Part shown: positions 11,994 through 25,399 of the stretch, piece by piece | Numbering within the stretch: the first letter of the stretch is position 1 | Layout: each line of letters starts with the position of its first letter | Assembly (NCBI RefSeq): GCF_910591885.1 | Contig: NC_063274.1 | Span: 1,178,001-1,242,000, forward strand | Direction: 5' to 3' | Origin: Bombus terrestris | Lineage: Eukaryota > Arthropoda > Insecta > Hymenoptera > Apidae | DNA length: 64,000 bases | Position numbers and translations under genes: made by a program | Notes under the pieces: generated by a model | The model's input: only the letters and a program-made list of their open reading frames with translations | What the model was told of the DNA's origin: nothing | Database searches by the model: none

Positions 11994-13035
11994 CTATTTG
12001 GATTTAATGCCAAGCCATTGAAGAATATCTTTAGAATCACAATTTTTTAAATGGCATGCTTTTATTTGTGCTCTCTTTAATCCTTTTATGCAATGTTCTG
12101 CTGAACAATGACGCCAACGAACTTGACGACCACTTCCGCATGTTACACTGCATGTACTCCAATTGCTCCAGTCATCCCACAATTCACTATCTATAATATT
12201 TGAAAAGTGATTTATTTTATTAATAAAAAAAATGTTATCTTTAAAATAGATTAATAATAGATTTATATATACATATATAATAGATATATAATAAGTTAAT
12301 TGATTAAAAATAATAGATATTAAGTACATACTAGGTACGTTTGGAAGTGCATAAATCTAAATGAATAACTTCCTTGTTTACTTACTATTTTCAGTAGGAT
12401 GTCCAATATACTTCAATAAGTTAGTTTGTTCCTTTTCATGTAACTCCACACTCATTGTAGGGTTTTCATAAAGCATTTTATTTAAATAACTAAGTAATTT
12501 GCGCCGACGGTTTGTTAGAGGTTTACAGTAAAATGGACCATGATAACATCCTTTATCATTTCGTTGTGGTATTATTTGACTAAACTGCATCCAACGTATA
12601 TTAAATGAATATTTATTTCAAATTATATGAATTGCGTACTCATTTAAGTAACTGACTTTCACATATCTGAATTTTTTGTTATTAAACCCAAGAACATACA
12701 CTTTTTGTAAGACATTTAATTCAGCAGAGAAAAGGCTGACCTCTTGATTATCGTACATACTAATTTCATAAACTTAATGTTAAGTCTCATAACTAGTATA
12801 ACAACATAATCAGTAGATAATAAACAATTGTAAAACATATGTGGGTTGATATAATTTTTACAATATAAAAAAAATATTATTACCATTCATGAATTGCATT
12901 AGCATTCAAAGAATTTGAATTAAACGTTAGAGCATTTTCATTTGACTTAAAGATATACAAATCTCCAGATTTAATACCGTTATCAGACTTCTCTAAAATA
13001 ATGCATACTAATAACAACGTAGGTAATAAATACAT
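11994..13035 (-). CDS. Small secreted protein with one thrombospondin type-1 repeat (copy B)
   Basis: Three exons, 13035-12884, 12579-12386 and 12190-11994, with phase-matched GT-AG junctions, giving about 180 residues. The N-terminus is a signal peptide (MYLLPTLLLVCIIL). The middle exon encodes a basic and helical segment with a possible short disulphide loop (GCYHGPFYCKP), followed by a region rich in K, E and L. Exon 3 is one TSP1 repeat with W-x-x-W-x-x-W, CSVTCG, VRWRHC and six cysteines, then a short tail to TAG at 11996-11994. Copy A, about 0.7 kb downstream, has the same layout without the middle exon. The exon 2 acceptor was chosen because TTTAG before TCAAATAATACC keeps the frame, while the neighbouring GCAG does not. 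Extracellular ligand or matrix protein by inference; partner unknown. Confidence 0.72.
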
Positions 13036-13522
13036 ATTACATTAATCGCTCACAATGCTTCATCAGTTAAATGAAATTATACATTAATAGGTCAAATTGA
13101 TTAAAAGTAATATCAATGATAAAATAAATCACATTTTATCTGACAGTTTCACCTATATATTTAAGATATGTGATAGTTGTATATATATATATAGTATATT
13201 TGGTTAGTCAAAATAAAACAATTGACTGTGTCATCAATTACTACTACTAAGAAGTATTAAAAGCCAGAAAATAGCAATATGAAAGATGCTATCACATATT
13301 AATATTATAAATACTAATTAATATTTAAAGGAGGTATAATATAATGCAAATATTATTTCACTCATAGAAATATGTTTGGATAATAAAAATATTTTATGAT
13401 TAAATTGATATAAAAATAATATGTTCATTGATGAATTTGATTTCTCTTAATTTAACAAATGAGACAATATAAACATGAAATATTTTATCTTTAATTTTTT
13501 CAATAATTTGTATCTCATTAAC

Positions 13523-13553
<31 letters not shown>

Positions 13554-14052
13554 GATAAAATTGTAGATTATCCTTACATAATTATTAATTTATCCATTTC
13601 ACGTTGTCATATTTGGATATTTTTTATGATTATTTATTCTCTTCATAACTTGAAACTAGTTTAAACATAAATATATTAATCCTCGCACGCTGTTGTAAAA
13701 TTTCGTTTGATAATACCAAACGATGGTAGAAAATAGAGAAACGTGCGAAAGCCATTTTGACGAAAATAATACTAATAATATAAAACAATGATATAATTAT
13801 ATAATCAATAGCAAAAATTTATTTCATGTCGTTAACTTTATGTCTCATGTATCATCACTTTCATGTTGTTAACTTCATGCGTGTGCATGTATGAGAAGCT
13901 GTATTTGTTCTCATTTAAATAACTTTCTGTATAGATATTAATACATTGTGTATATATCACACCTTTTTATACAAAAATATTTACCCAACTTTGTCACTTA
14001 TTAAAGACATTTGTTTTAAATCACAGTTTTAAATAATTATGCTAAAGAATAC
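13036..14052. other. AT-rich intergenic region with a poly(A) tract
   Basis: About 1 kb between the start of TSP1 copy B and the stop of TAF11, both on the minus strand. It contains a run of about 29 A at 13523-13551 and short TA repeats near 13177-13190. No target-site duplication or element body is evident around the A run, so it is not called a retroelement. The copy B promoter should lie here. Confidence 0.5.
13523..13551. repeat. Homopolymer run of about 29 A
   Basis: An uninterrupted A run in AT-rich intergenic DNA. It could be a slippage tract or the tail of an old retroposed copy, but no recognisable body precedes it. Confidence 0.85.
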
Positions 14053-15088
14053 TTATAATCGGAAGAATGTTTTATTAGCACGACCATTTGGAATTTGTCC
14101 TTGAAGTCTTAATCTTCTAACTGCTTCTCTTAAATGTTTTGGTTGTAAAGGACCTGATTCCTGATGAGCTTCCATAACATCAAGAGCTAATTTAATAATC
14201 ATATTTGAATTAAAGGAAATAGTTTAACTCATTAAATATGTCAACAGAAGATTTAAGTATCACCTTCTTCTACTATTTCCCCAACAAACACTTTTGCAAT
14301 ACCAGACATAGCAATGACCACATTCTGTGACACTGAACAACCTGTTATAGTTTGCATGATCTGTAATATGGCATATAATTTATGAAATACATTTTAAGAA
14401 ACATAGTATTATAAAAAATGTAAGAGAAAAATAATTACTCTTTTTATCGCAGCTTTTGGAAAAGCTGCTCTTCTATACATTTCATATCTGTCCAATTGAT
14501 CCTCCGTAAAATTTGACACTAGTACTCTTTGAAGAAAAAGAAATATCTTATTTATGTATAAAATAATATATATTCAGAAACTGCACAAAATTTAAGTACA
14601 TACTGCATCCTTTCTCTTTCCTCTTCTTCCAATTCTTTTTTACTTTTCTCTTTACTTTCTCTTCTTTCTTTAACGCTCGTTGGATTTGCATGAGGCAATA
14701 CTATGTCATTTTCAAATATATCTTCCCTAACTTGTTCTTCTTCTCTACTTTCAATTTCATGTTTAACAATTTCCAATTGATCTTCCAATTCTGTGACTTC
14801 GTCACATAACAAATTACTTTCTATTTCTTCCCCATCCGACTGCGACTGTGAACTCATTGCATCAAATTCTACCTAATATTATGAATAAATAAACGAACAA
14901 ATGAAAATATATTAGCTTAGTGATATAGTATCCTACTAACATACCTTAACTTGTATATTATCAACATCCACCGTTTCTACATCTTTGATTACAGAATCTT
15001 GCGAAGGACTAACTTTTTCTTCCCTTTCCTCAACATCTACATGCTCGCTTTCATTTCCAGAGTCTTCTTTTCCAAATATATTATCCAT
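14053..15088 (-). CDS. TAF11: Transcription initiation factor TFIID subunit 11
   Basis: Histone-fold subunit of TFIID that pairs with TAF13 and helps TBP and TFIIA load on core promoters in the nucleus. Five exons: 15088-14945, 14872-14604, 14526-14439, 14360-14264, 14186-14053, with matching phases, giving 243 residues (human TAF11 is about 211). The first 135 residues are acidic and low in complexity, rich in E, D and S (REEKVSPSQDSV, LEEEERERMQ). The histone fold starts at about residue 138 with VLVSNFTEDQLDRYEMYRR, followed by FPKAAIKR, IMQTITGCSVSQNVVIAMSG, VFVGEIVEEALDV and PLQPKHLREAVRRLRLQGQI, which match TAF11 throughout. The start ATG at 15088 opens the acidic N-terminus. TAF11 is divergently placed against the first trc promoter candidate about 1.1 kb away. 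Confidence 0.96.
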
Positions 15089-16189
15089 AATGTAATAAGA
15101 TATATAGAATTACAAATATTATAAATTTAGGGCTTCTGAGTCATTCTAAAAATTAAAAATTTCTTGTATTTGTCTTTGGTTTAGGAGTAGGTTTTGTATT
15201 TGTTTAGGTTATTTATAACTAATTGAATCTTATAAAAATATATTATTTTAGGTTAGATTAAATATTATAATAATCACCTTATGAAAAGTTTAATCTAAAT
15301 ATTTAATTAACAAGCATAAGCTAATAAATAGATTATAAAGAGCTCTGTAAATCTATGCACGTTTTGCAACAATGATCTTCAATACCCTAATGTGATGTAT
15401 AAAAAACGTTACCCGTAATAGTGCTTGTATAAGAACTATTTATGGTTTAATTCAAACAAACCCGCCATACTTTTCAATAGGTAGGACGTAGAATATTAAA
15501 AAATGACATATTAATTTAATAGTATAGATCATAAAATACACAATAAACTCGAGAACGTAACTTTTTATCTTATTAAATAATTTTATATAATTTCTGCTAA
15601 TTTTTTATTATTTCAATCTGTAACAAGATTATTTGTTTAGAAAAAAATATAATTAAATATTATAATAATAAGTTGTGTAAAATTTAGTACGAATATAGAA
15701 TAAATGTTTACTCTCCGAATTATTGAATTATCAACTCTAATAATATAAATTGTATTATAATGATTAAAATATCACGTTTATTGTTATATACGGAAAATAA
15801 AATAATTTAACTAAAAGATTCTTGATTTTTCGTTAAATCTGTAAATATATATTTGTATAAAAAGATCTCAATTATTTTAAATGTATCGAAGCGAGTCAGA
15901 GTATAAGGAAGTTTAAATCAAATTGATCCAGGCATATTGAGCCACACGTGTTTCTCATTTTTCAAACACAAACGAATTTATACCTATTTATTATATTGAA
16001 AAATGTAAAACTGGAGAAAAGTAAAATTTTAGAAAAGTAACATCTATGTGATATATCGCTATGAAAAATCTATAGAAAAAAGCTTAGATGTAAAATGCAT
16101 ATATATTTCATTGTTCAATGGGAATATTTTTAGGAATTAAACGACGCGAGGCATCGCAACGTGGCGCCAGCTGGTGGCTGAGTAAAATT
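15089..16189. other. Divergent intergenic region between TAF11 and the first trc promoter candidate
   Basis: About 1.1 kb, AT-rich next to TAF11 and abruptly CpG-rich from about 16140. It should contain the TAF11 promoter (minus strand) and the upstream trc promoter (plus strand). A sequence close to the CTCF core is present at 16167-16178. I see no coding exon. Confidence 0.45.
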
Positions 16190-16650
16190 TAGTCGACAGT
16201 GTCGCGACGCCGCGACGTATTTGTCAATACCAGATCGTATTCACGATTTTCATAGTTTGTTGGTGTTCACAAAGAAGTATCGCGCGATTTTATCAAGGCA
16301 AGTGACTCGAGTGATTGAAGTAAAAAGAAATTTAATATTGGATACGAATCGATAGATAATTGAACTGAAAAGCAAAGGGTACTCGGCGCGGGGAAAAGGG
16401 ATATCGAGAACTGGCCGGAACTCGGGACGATAGCTGGTGGCTCGGTAGGTCTGTAGTCAGTAACTCGGCCGAGTATATTGTCTATCTTATTCGAGGGCCG
16501 AGGGGAGAGCGGTGGTGAGTGAGTGGAATACAGTGAAATATCAAAGATCGAGAGTAACATCGTCGGCAAAGAGTTGACTCGATTCTAACGTCGAAGCATC
16601 GAATACCGGGCCTACGAATGCAGTTTCAAGACGGAGTCGCGTATTAAGAT
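16190..16650 (+). other. trc: Candidate non-coding first exon of trc (most distal promoter)
   Basis: A CpG-rich island ending in a consensus splice donor (exon end 16650, then GTGAGTACGG). A nine-residue upstream reading frame starting at about 16618 stops shortly before the donor. Its likely partner is the acceptor at 19668, which opens the short coding exon 19669-19802. The left border is approximate and no TATA box was seen. Assignment to trc is inferred from strand, order and splice phase. Confidence 0.4.
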
Positions 16651-19600
16651 GTGAGTACGGTGTGTCTTGGAAAATACACGGCGTTCGTTGCGTACCGGAT
16701 TTCACGAGAAAATTATGGCGAAAGGAGAAGAAAGGGTTTCGTTGCCAGCGAGCATTGCATCCGTCGCGACAGCTCTTCATCGAGCATAAGACAGTGGAAA
16801 AGATTGTCCTCGTAGACGGTATGAAAAACTGCCGATACAAGCAGAAAATATTGTAAATTTACATTGAATTTTGCACAACACATAACCCTTTGTATATGTT
16901 CGCGCTTAATCCGCACACACGTCTCTTCATACGCATACTATCATGCGCTTTATCAACAATGTCATTCTAAACTTTTGTGCTAACACATCTATGTATATAT
17001 ACCGTGATAGGAACGCTAGTGAAAAACCGGTCTTGCCTTTTCAAAAACTCCGCGACTTCTCGTTCCTTGATCTCGTTCTTCCACGGAAACGTCATTCTCG
17101 CCGTTTCGGCTTCAAATTTTATTTTATCAACCTTCATTTTTCAATCGTCTGTACCATTGCTAAAAATACATTCGATTGCCAATATAGACGTTCCTTGTTT
17201 TATTTTTTTCTTTTTTTTATTTTTTACAAAAGCTACGTTATAACACACAAACCTCGTTATCTGTAAGATGAACAACCCTTTCCATATCTTCTTCATAATT
17301 TCCATATTTGAACGTATTCATTTTCATACCATTTTTACGTTGCAGAGAATGTATTGCAAAAATGTTAATCCGCCTTTCTGTTACTCTGATAAAATCTCAT
17401 TGATCGTAAAATTATTTTAGTGAAAGGAATTTCATTCTTGTTGATCTATTTTACGATATAAACATTCTTACTATGTCCTACTACTATTCTTACTAAATAT
17501 AAACAAGTTGTCGTTGTTGTCATATAGAAATTAAGGTGTCATCTAGATTATCGCATATACCAGTCAGTTTTCATTCTATTCGTATCACTGTATGAATTCG
17601 ATATCGAATACTATTAAAATATTTCTGATACGATATATTTTCAAGGAGAATTTTTTGAAGCGACATCGCTAGTTTCGGAGCGATGCTCGCCATTCCGAAG
17701 GGATGTGCGATTTAAACGTACGGATTTAGTTCGAAGGTATTACATTTACGTAGAGGCACGCGTAAAGGGAGCGGCTGAAACTAAAGGTAGAGACGTAGAG
17801 AGACGGTCGTTGGCCGAAGGAGAAACGACCCGGCGAGTCTTGCTCGAATCAACGGAGAAGAGCCTGTTTCGCTACATAGGGAACACGTATCTTTGTCGCG
17901 GTTGCCTCTGTTCAACCTGCTAGCCTTTCGAACCAAACGATAACGTTGCTTTACCACGCGAACCAACTTATATACATATCTACTTTTTTCAATTTGTTCG
18001 TAGTTAATTGAATTTGCGCTAATTCCGTGGCGTACGGTTCCCGTCGAGACGACGATGTACACGAAATAACGCGCAACTTTTTTTCGATTGGGATTCCAAC
18101 CAAACTTTCAGCTCGTGCACAAATTGTGTAAAAGTATTAAATTACAAATGAATTTCGGATCGTTGAGAAACAGCGTTTGCATATTGAAAATGCGTATGTA
18201 TGTATATACGAAATAATACTGTAGATGTGAAAGAAGCATTGCGATTTGCGACATGAAAACTCGACGAACAAAGTACATAGTCACGTGCGAGATATAGAAT
18301 ATGTGTTTACGGCGATCGGCATTGCAGAGGTCAATATACCGTTAGAGACATCGCGATATTCTCCTCTCTTTCTTATTTCGTTGAACGCGTCATATCGTGC
18401 CAACTTACCAATCCCACGTCTTCCATTTTTTTTTCTTTTTTTTTTTTAGCGCAAATTTGTCTCATCGTACGAATACGTTATTAGACAATACATGATACGA
18501 TACGATCGTTAGAACTCGGACTTCCTTTTCTCTTCCTTTTCGACCGAAAAGTTTTCCAGGACAAACTTCCTTTTCAACCGATACACCGTTATTTGCATCT
18601 ATCCGACTTTCGATTTTATCCTCTTCGATTTTACAAATCGATTTTACAAAGATCAGAGATTGTTACCTTAAAAGACTATAGAAACAAAATGTCAAGGAAA
18701 TGGATATTTTTAATTAGAAATTATACGCGTCGAAACAGGATCGTGCCGACAATAAATTAAGTCGTGTCTCGACAGATAAATGATAAATGTCGATAGCCGA
18801 TACTTTACAACGACTCTTTACGAGTCTCGATGCATTTGCATCGTATTAACATTTCGACGTTAAATCAGTGTCGTTACAACGTTTATATACATATTGTTTT
18901 CTAAAATTAACACGATAGAGCTTGGTTACTTAAATGTGACATCGTGTCACGGGTGTATCGATCGAGGACAATATTTACTCGATGTTTGCAAAGTCTCTTA
19001 TTATGCACAGTTCTGTCATCAAACACCTGAGATTATATCGGAATTAGTAACGAAAATAGAGGATCGTACAACGCAGTAACGACAAACACACATTTACGCG
19101 CATCTCTCCTCCTTACGTTGTTCGATATCAATGAGTTTAAAGTCACACGTGACGCTACGATTAAACGTAAATGTTGGTTTACGCGAATTCGCGCTCGTAA
19201 CGCTTTACAGTTTAACTAACATCGGGTCCTTGACTCTGCCGCTCCAAGTAAAACCAAGTTTTACGTAAGCACTTTCCATTTGCAAAGGTACGAAAGCGAT
19301 TGGTGAAAAATGCTGTCTCGGCTGGAAATTCGATTGCTTAGAAATGTCGCTCTATTTCGAGGAATATATACATATATATATGTGTGGAGGCTTGACGCAA
19401 ATATTCCCCAGCTTTTTCTTCATTCGTGTGCAAAGATCAAGGGAAAGGTATATATCAGCCAATACATATCGTGTAATGGATTTGGACTTTTTTCCCATAA
19501 AATTGTACTTTATTTATGCACCGGATAACAATAACGGATTTTGTGTAGTTTGATCGTTAATATTCAAATTGCAATTGCTGTACATAAACAGCGACCATAT

Positions 19601-19668
19601 GGAAGTACTCGTAGGATAAGCGCACTGATGCGAAGAATGATAAAGTTTTGAATGTCTTTATTCTGCAG
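16651..19668 (+). other. Intron-like region upstream of the 19.7 kb exon; no gene seen
   Basis: About 3 kb with alternating CpG-rich and AT-rich parts. Open frames on both strands are short and not protein-like. It contains T-rich tracts near 17200-17225 and 18424-18449. I see no coding exon. Confidence 0.4.
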
Positions 19669-19802
19669 GTGCGAAGAGGCTACAGAAGTGGAGACGCATC
19701 ATCAGCAAACGGCAGCAACAACGATGGGCGTCGCCGAGGATGAGACACCGTCCTCTTTGACTTCTCATCCTAACCCTAACGTTAACAACTCCAATCAAGA
19801 AG
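19669..19802 (+). CDS. trc: Alternative N-terminal coding exon of trc (isoform of about 494 residues)
   Basis: The exon is bordered by TTCTGCAG and by the donor GTACGT. It contains ATG at 19724 followed by 26 codons rich in S, T, N and P (MGVAEDETPSSLTSHPNPNV...) and ends in phase 1. The first common trc exon (52694) begins with two bases that complete a phase-1 codon and read GVLE straight into the MAATEST start, so the join is in frame with no stop. The frame stays open upstream of the ATG to the acceptor, so an earlier start in another exon cannot be excluded. The segment is unstructured and not part of the conserved NDR kinase fold; it may alter localisation or partner binding. The linkage is inferred from phase, strand and order across about 33 kb and needs a transcript. 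Confidence 0.55.
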
Positions 19803-22800
19803 GTACGTGTCAGAATTGCGAGGTTTATGGAAATAACAAGGACTTACCGCGCCTATGCGCATATACCGAAATATAGATAAATGCCAAATAATAACGTACG
19901 TATGAATGAAATTCGCGAAATACGGTGCTATTCGCACGATCAGATTATTTTTTAATCGTACTGCATCGTAGATATAAGTTGGTAGAAGTGTAACGATAGA
20001 AGGATAATTACGTTTAAGAAGTTTTATATCTTTCTTCCGGATTCGCAATCGACATTGGCCACGGTTCGTGTTAATCTTGCATGTTCTCGCCTTTTAAGTC
20101 GAAACAAAGCTAAGAAGCAAAACGCGCGCTCATTAATTCGTTTAATTATGATAACACGGAAGCACCGTGGAAAGTCTCGATGTGACAGAACTGTACGCTG
20201 CCATTTCTCACCCAACCATCACCGTATTAAATTTAAAGATCTTTATCCTTTCCTTGTCTCTTCTCTATTATTAACCTACGTTTCGGTTTCGGTTTCGGTT
20301 TCGGTTTCGGCTTTGGTTACTCTGAATACAGAGAAACACATTGTTTCACCTTTATAAAATATCGTTCGCGTATAAATAAAAAGCTTTTCTCGAATCATCG
20401 CGATTATTTTCTTAATTCCAACATATTTGCAACAATAGACAAACGTTTACGGGTGTTCTTGCATCGACTCGCCTTTTGAAAGAACAAGGCTTTGAAGGTC
20501 GACGAGTCTCGAATAAATAAAACCTCTTTTACGGCGTAGCTACGTCCAAATAGTATTATCGTTTTTACTTAGGATTCGTGGCTCTTACGAAAACAGCTAC
20601 GTACATATGTAGATGGGCGTAAAGGTAATCTTTGTGGCCATTGTGTGCGCTACTTTACGTCGGACGGACGGTGCGGTACAATGGATACAAGTTCTACGTA
20701 GAATAGTCAGAACAGAACAGAATGATTCATCGGCAATCGCCTAAACGATTTCCATGTCGTGTTAAAATGTTTTCTACGATGTTTTTATAATTCCAAACGG
20801 TTTGCATTCTCATTGGCTATTATCGTTTTCGTCTGATATCGAAGTTGTAAAACGTAGTAAAGATTATAAAATTGTAGTGATTATAAAGTATTAAGATAAG
20901 TTGTAAAGATTATAAGGTAATTCGTTATGATCTTTTTCTGTACACACACATACGTATACCGTTCAATACGATAAACGGTAGTACCTACGAGGATAACTAA
21001 ATCAAAGATACGACTATTATAGTGTTTTTTCTATTTCTTATCTTGTGTTCTAGAAGAAAAGGTAGGTAGATAAGTAAATTATTCTTATCGTTATTTAGCC
21101 GAACACTACAACCATGACTAACAAAATGATCGTTACCAGACTACTACGTTTTTTCGACAAACCAGTTGAAAATTGCTTCGTATCGCGTGACCATCCTGCT
21201 TGGTTCGTTCATCGATCGCTATGTTCTATACATTGGTAGAACCGTTTCTAAACCGACACGAACAGACGCATGAGAATTTTCAGGCATATATGTAGGTATA
21301 TACGTATGCGCTATGTGAATTTTATGCGACGAAAGACATTTATTATCTAAATTGATTTACTAACTACAGGTTTCAATTTCAAATTCTATTTCTATTGTTT
21401 CACGAATCCGGGCGAGCGATCTTTCTAGCGAAATTCAAGCTGGTCATACGATACGTGAGAAAGTTGGACGCACTCGGCCCGATAAAACCTAGGAACAAAT
21501 TTTTATTTACTTACACACTTCCACTACTTTATTATCGTAATAATTCCTTTCTTTAAACGAAAAAGCTTTTTCGGTATCTCCGGAACAGATTAACACTGTC
21601 ACTAACATAGCGTCTGTTTCATTAAAGCAAATATCATTAAGAAAAAAGGTATTTCGGTTGAATCTTTTCGTTTATATCGATTGCTTAAATACAAAAAGGT
21701 TCAAATTCATAACGTTGAGGTAAAGTTGTATATTTACGTTTACGCTTCTTTGGAAGGACAAAGAAAATCCATCATACAACGATGCCAACTTTATTGCTTT
21801 GTCGTTATTTTTCTTTACTATAAGCAGATTTTACTCCATTTAATTCCGGGCATATATATTTTGTATATTTAATTATATGTATGTATATGCGATTATTCTC
21901 TATTGTAAAGTTTATCTTGTAATGTATTCTTTCAAAGGAAGACAGGGTGAAAACAATCACAAGAAACAAGTATTCTTTGTGCCGTGCGACGTATAATTTG
22001 TTGTGTAAGGACTATTGTTTTCACAATTTCTATGGTAAAAAAGGAAAGTGTGTAGCTTCCCGTAAATCTAAATACGCGGAAATGATTTCATTGCTAGGAG
22101 TTTCCATCGTAGACGAGTCATGATTTTCTTCGAGGATCCACAGAATTTAAGAAGGGAAGCGGGAAAAAATTTCCCCATCATGCTCTTCTATACATGTGTT
22201 ATATTATTTTTTATCTTTGAAATTTTGCGTTCCATCGGAATATCATATTTTTCAATTTTGCGAGATAAAATAAAGGATGAAACAAATGTTTCGATCGTAA
22301 ATACCAAATTTGAAAAGCATTATCCGTCGGGCATGATCTTTCGCTGTCGCTGGTTAATGGTTGGTAACGTAGGTACCTTCGAATGGCAAGCACGAAGGTA
22401 CGCTTGTTCGCGTAGTGCCTAGTTGCACGAAAATTACTAAAATCTTTGACGTAGTCTAGCATTGTTGATTCCTACTACTGTTGTTACTACGCGCACGTTC
22501 CAACTACTGTGTTAACGTTATTAGAGTGGAAATCCTGCTTGGATGTATTTACATGATCGCTCTACCGATTCAGCTTTTTCATAAAAATTACCCACCTCTG
22601 TCTATGCATTGTTGTAACTACGTCATTTCCAAAACATTAAAGTAGGCAATATAGTTATATTCTATTTATAAATATTTTCAAATCTTGAAGTCTTTATTTT
22701 TACGGTATGATACGATCGGACCCGACGATATAAATTTTTAAGTCACCGAAATTTGAATTGGCGATCGTTATCTGACTAGTTCGGTTAACCTCAAACAGTT

Positions 22801-25399
22801 GTGGGTAATTGACAAATTTGTGAGTTGGTATTCGATTTGACGGAGAAAGTACGATGATAATCGTGTTATACCGTCGATTACACGATATATATTCTTAATT
22901 CGTAAGCTAGCAGTTCCGCAATATTTTCACCTGGTATGCGACACGTAGTGGAGCACTGCAGTATTTTAGTTAGGTCGAACTGCGCTTTGAACCGTTGCCA
23001 ACAACGTCTTTCTCTTTGTCATCCTGGTTTTTCCTCCTCGTCGTTCGAACCTTCTGTAACCTCGCCTTTGTATTCGTTTCACCTATGGGTATTCTAGGTC
23101 AAGTGTGTATTTTAATGATCGCCAGTATCAACGAAGATATTTTTCCAAGTTACACGATACACGGGAATCGAATAAAAGTCATATACCCTATGCTGACGAT
23201 CTTCGCGCTGAGATATATTACGCTGCGACATTTCTGCTTACAAAGGTAGGGACGCTTATGCAATGAAATGAATTTTTTACGTATCGCGCTTGTGATAAAT
23301 AATCCAGAATCTTAATATGTTACTTTTTTTTCCCACGAGAACAAACGATACGGAGGATCGGACGGTTCGACGATCTCATCGGTATAAATACATAATTCCT
23401 TTCCTTGCCTTTGCTCAAAGTTAGCCAGTGTCGAGCGATCAAAGGGAAGTGGAAAGATTTCAAGTTAGAGCAGTAAAATTCGGACGAGGTAAAGTTTTTG
23501 AAAGAAACTACAAGACTAAACAAAATACATTAGCGACGCGTTAGGACAAGTATCGCCCTCTTGATAAAGTTTACTCGTACGTACAGAAACGGAAATTCCC
23601 GAAGTTATCCGCATACGGAGGGCACTGTCCTTAATGCGTTGCATAACTTACGCTCATTACGGAATCCTCGGTGGCGCCTCTATTTTTATGCAGAGTATAC
23701 CGTACCCGTACCGGCAACCGTTTTACGATTTATTACTGGGATCTCTGCGTCTGTCGCACCTCCTGACTGACGATGCCAATCAACATCCGCGCTAGACATC
23801 TAGATTTTCCTCTCTCTTTAAACGTAAATGCATATTCGATAATAGATGTTTATCGACATCTTTCAGAATTTTTGGTAGAAAATCGTATAAATTAATTTCA
23901 TTAGCGCGAAGCAATCTCCATGGCCGATCTCGGAATACACACATACATACTCGGTCTATCGATTTAACGATAATTGCATATTTTTACTGGTACATATTCG
24001 ATCATATTTTCAGTCAATGGCAACTACAAAATCTGAATAAAAATTATGCATAATGATAATATAAATTAAACAACGTCGACTCATTCGTTATAATCTTGAA
24101 AAACAGAAGAGAATTAATGTTTTTAATCATATTCGATTTAACGATACAATGTTTTGGTTTTTTACTTTGAATGTTTGTACAGCGTTTTACAATATTGAAC
24201 GTATTTGAAAAATTTGATGCATTTACATTGCTATTAATAGGTGCTTCAAATGTCATTAATCAACGTGTATTATATAATATTTCTTACTCCTCTTTTGTGT
24301 ATATTTCTCGGTTAGGATTTCGGCAGAAGCGACGAATTAAATAGAATTAAAATAATTAGTTCCTCTCTTAAATTATATCCGTGGCCATTGTGTTCAAGAG
24401 CTTTTGCAACTTACGAAAAATATAAACGAATAAAGAGGAAAGGAAAGAGGCGTGAAGTCTCAGTGAACTCGATCGGACACGCTTTCTGTTTTTACTTCGT
24501 CTCTAGAACGGGCGGTTACGCTCTTCGCCCGAATAATAAAGACGACTTTCCATTTTCAACGTAAACGATGTTCTGTTGAACGCAAAAAGAAATCGTTGGA
24601 AGACCCTTATGAAATCGTGTAGGTGGTTACGTTGCATTTTTTCAGACTAATTATTCGCCAAGTTGCCTTTAAATAAAGGTTTTTAACGCGTAACGCACCA
24701 ATCTTGAAATTCATTAGCGCTATTTTTGCCGCAAGTCCGATAATTTTCCAATACCTGAACTCTGGACATTTCTAGTTGCCGGACATTGCTATTCGGTATA
24801 AGCTTTTAATAAGCTCGTTAGAATACGTGGAATACGTACGCTGGTGACGAGTTAAATAAAAAGAACGATTAAGAATAAACACGTATGATAGATTTTATGG
24901 CGCGTTGTGGACGATTACGCGAGGAATATACATGTATCTAGAAGTAAACAAGGGGGAACAGTTTGAGGGTGAGTCGCGAAAAGTCACGTTATGGAGATTA
25001 CACACTTACAGAAGATCGTGATTCTGTCTGACAGTCGCATTGCATCAGCTGAGTATCACGCGCTTATCCCTTTTACTCCAATTTTCCATGTTTTTCGCGT
25101 CTACCTTCGTTCGTCCACTCGTGCGTGGATCGCCTACGAATCGCGTCCACGCGCGTAAGTATACTCGTGTACACACGCGCGTCACATCTATCGTATCGCA
25201 ATGTGGAAACACGTTCAACGTAAACGTCAGCACGGTGGAACACGACGACAACGTGTTGCTGTGCCAGAGAGCGGCAAGTTGTCGCAAATATACCTCCAGC
25301 TGTATTCGTTTCGACATTTCTGAACTGTATTCGTTAACAAAAGTGCAGTAAGAGTAACGAAGCTACGCGAGTAACGAAGAAGGGAGGAAAGAGAAGATA
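19803..25399 (+). other. Intron-like region, no gene seen; one hexamer microsatellite
   Basis: About 5.6 kb of CpG-rich intron-type DNA. It contains a (TTTCGG)5 run at 20281-20310. Open frames up to about 100 codons occur on both strands but lack any family signature and splice context. Confidence 0.4.
20281..20310. repeat. (TTTCGG)5 microsatellite
   Basis: Five perfect hexamers followed by a degenerate unit. The unit differs from the insect telomere repeat TTAGG, so it is read as an ordinary intronic microsatellite. Confidence 0.9.

Noticed and set aside
9878..13035. One TSP1 gene with two alternative last exons instead of two genes
   Set aside because: Each TSP1 exon has its own upstream signal-peptide exon on the same strand with matching splice phase, so two genes fit better; not fully excluded without transcripts.
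20281..20310. Possible interstitial telomere repeat
   Set aside because: The unit is TTTCGG, not the insect TTAGG repeat; a plain microsatellite is the simpler reading.
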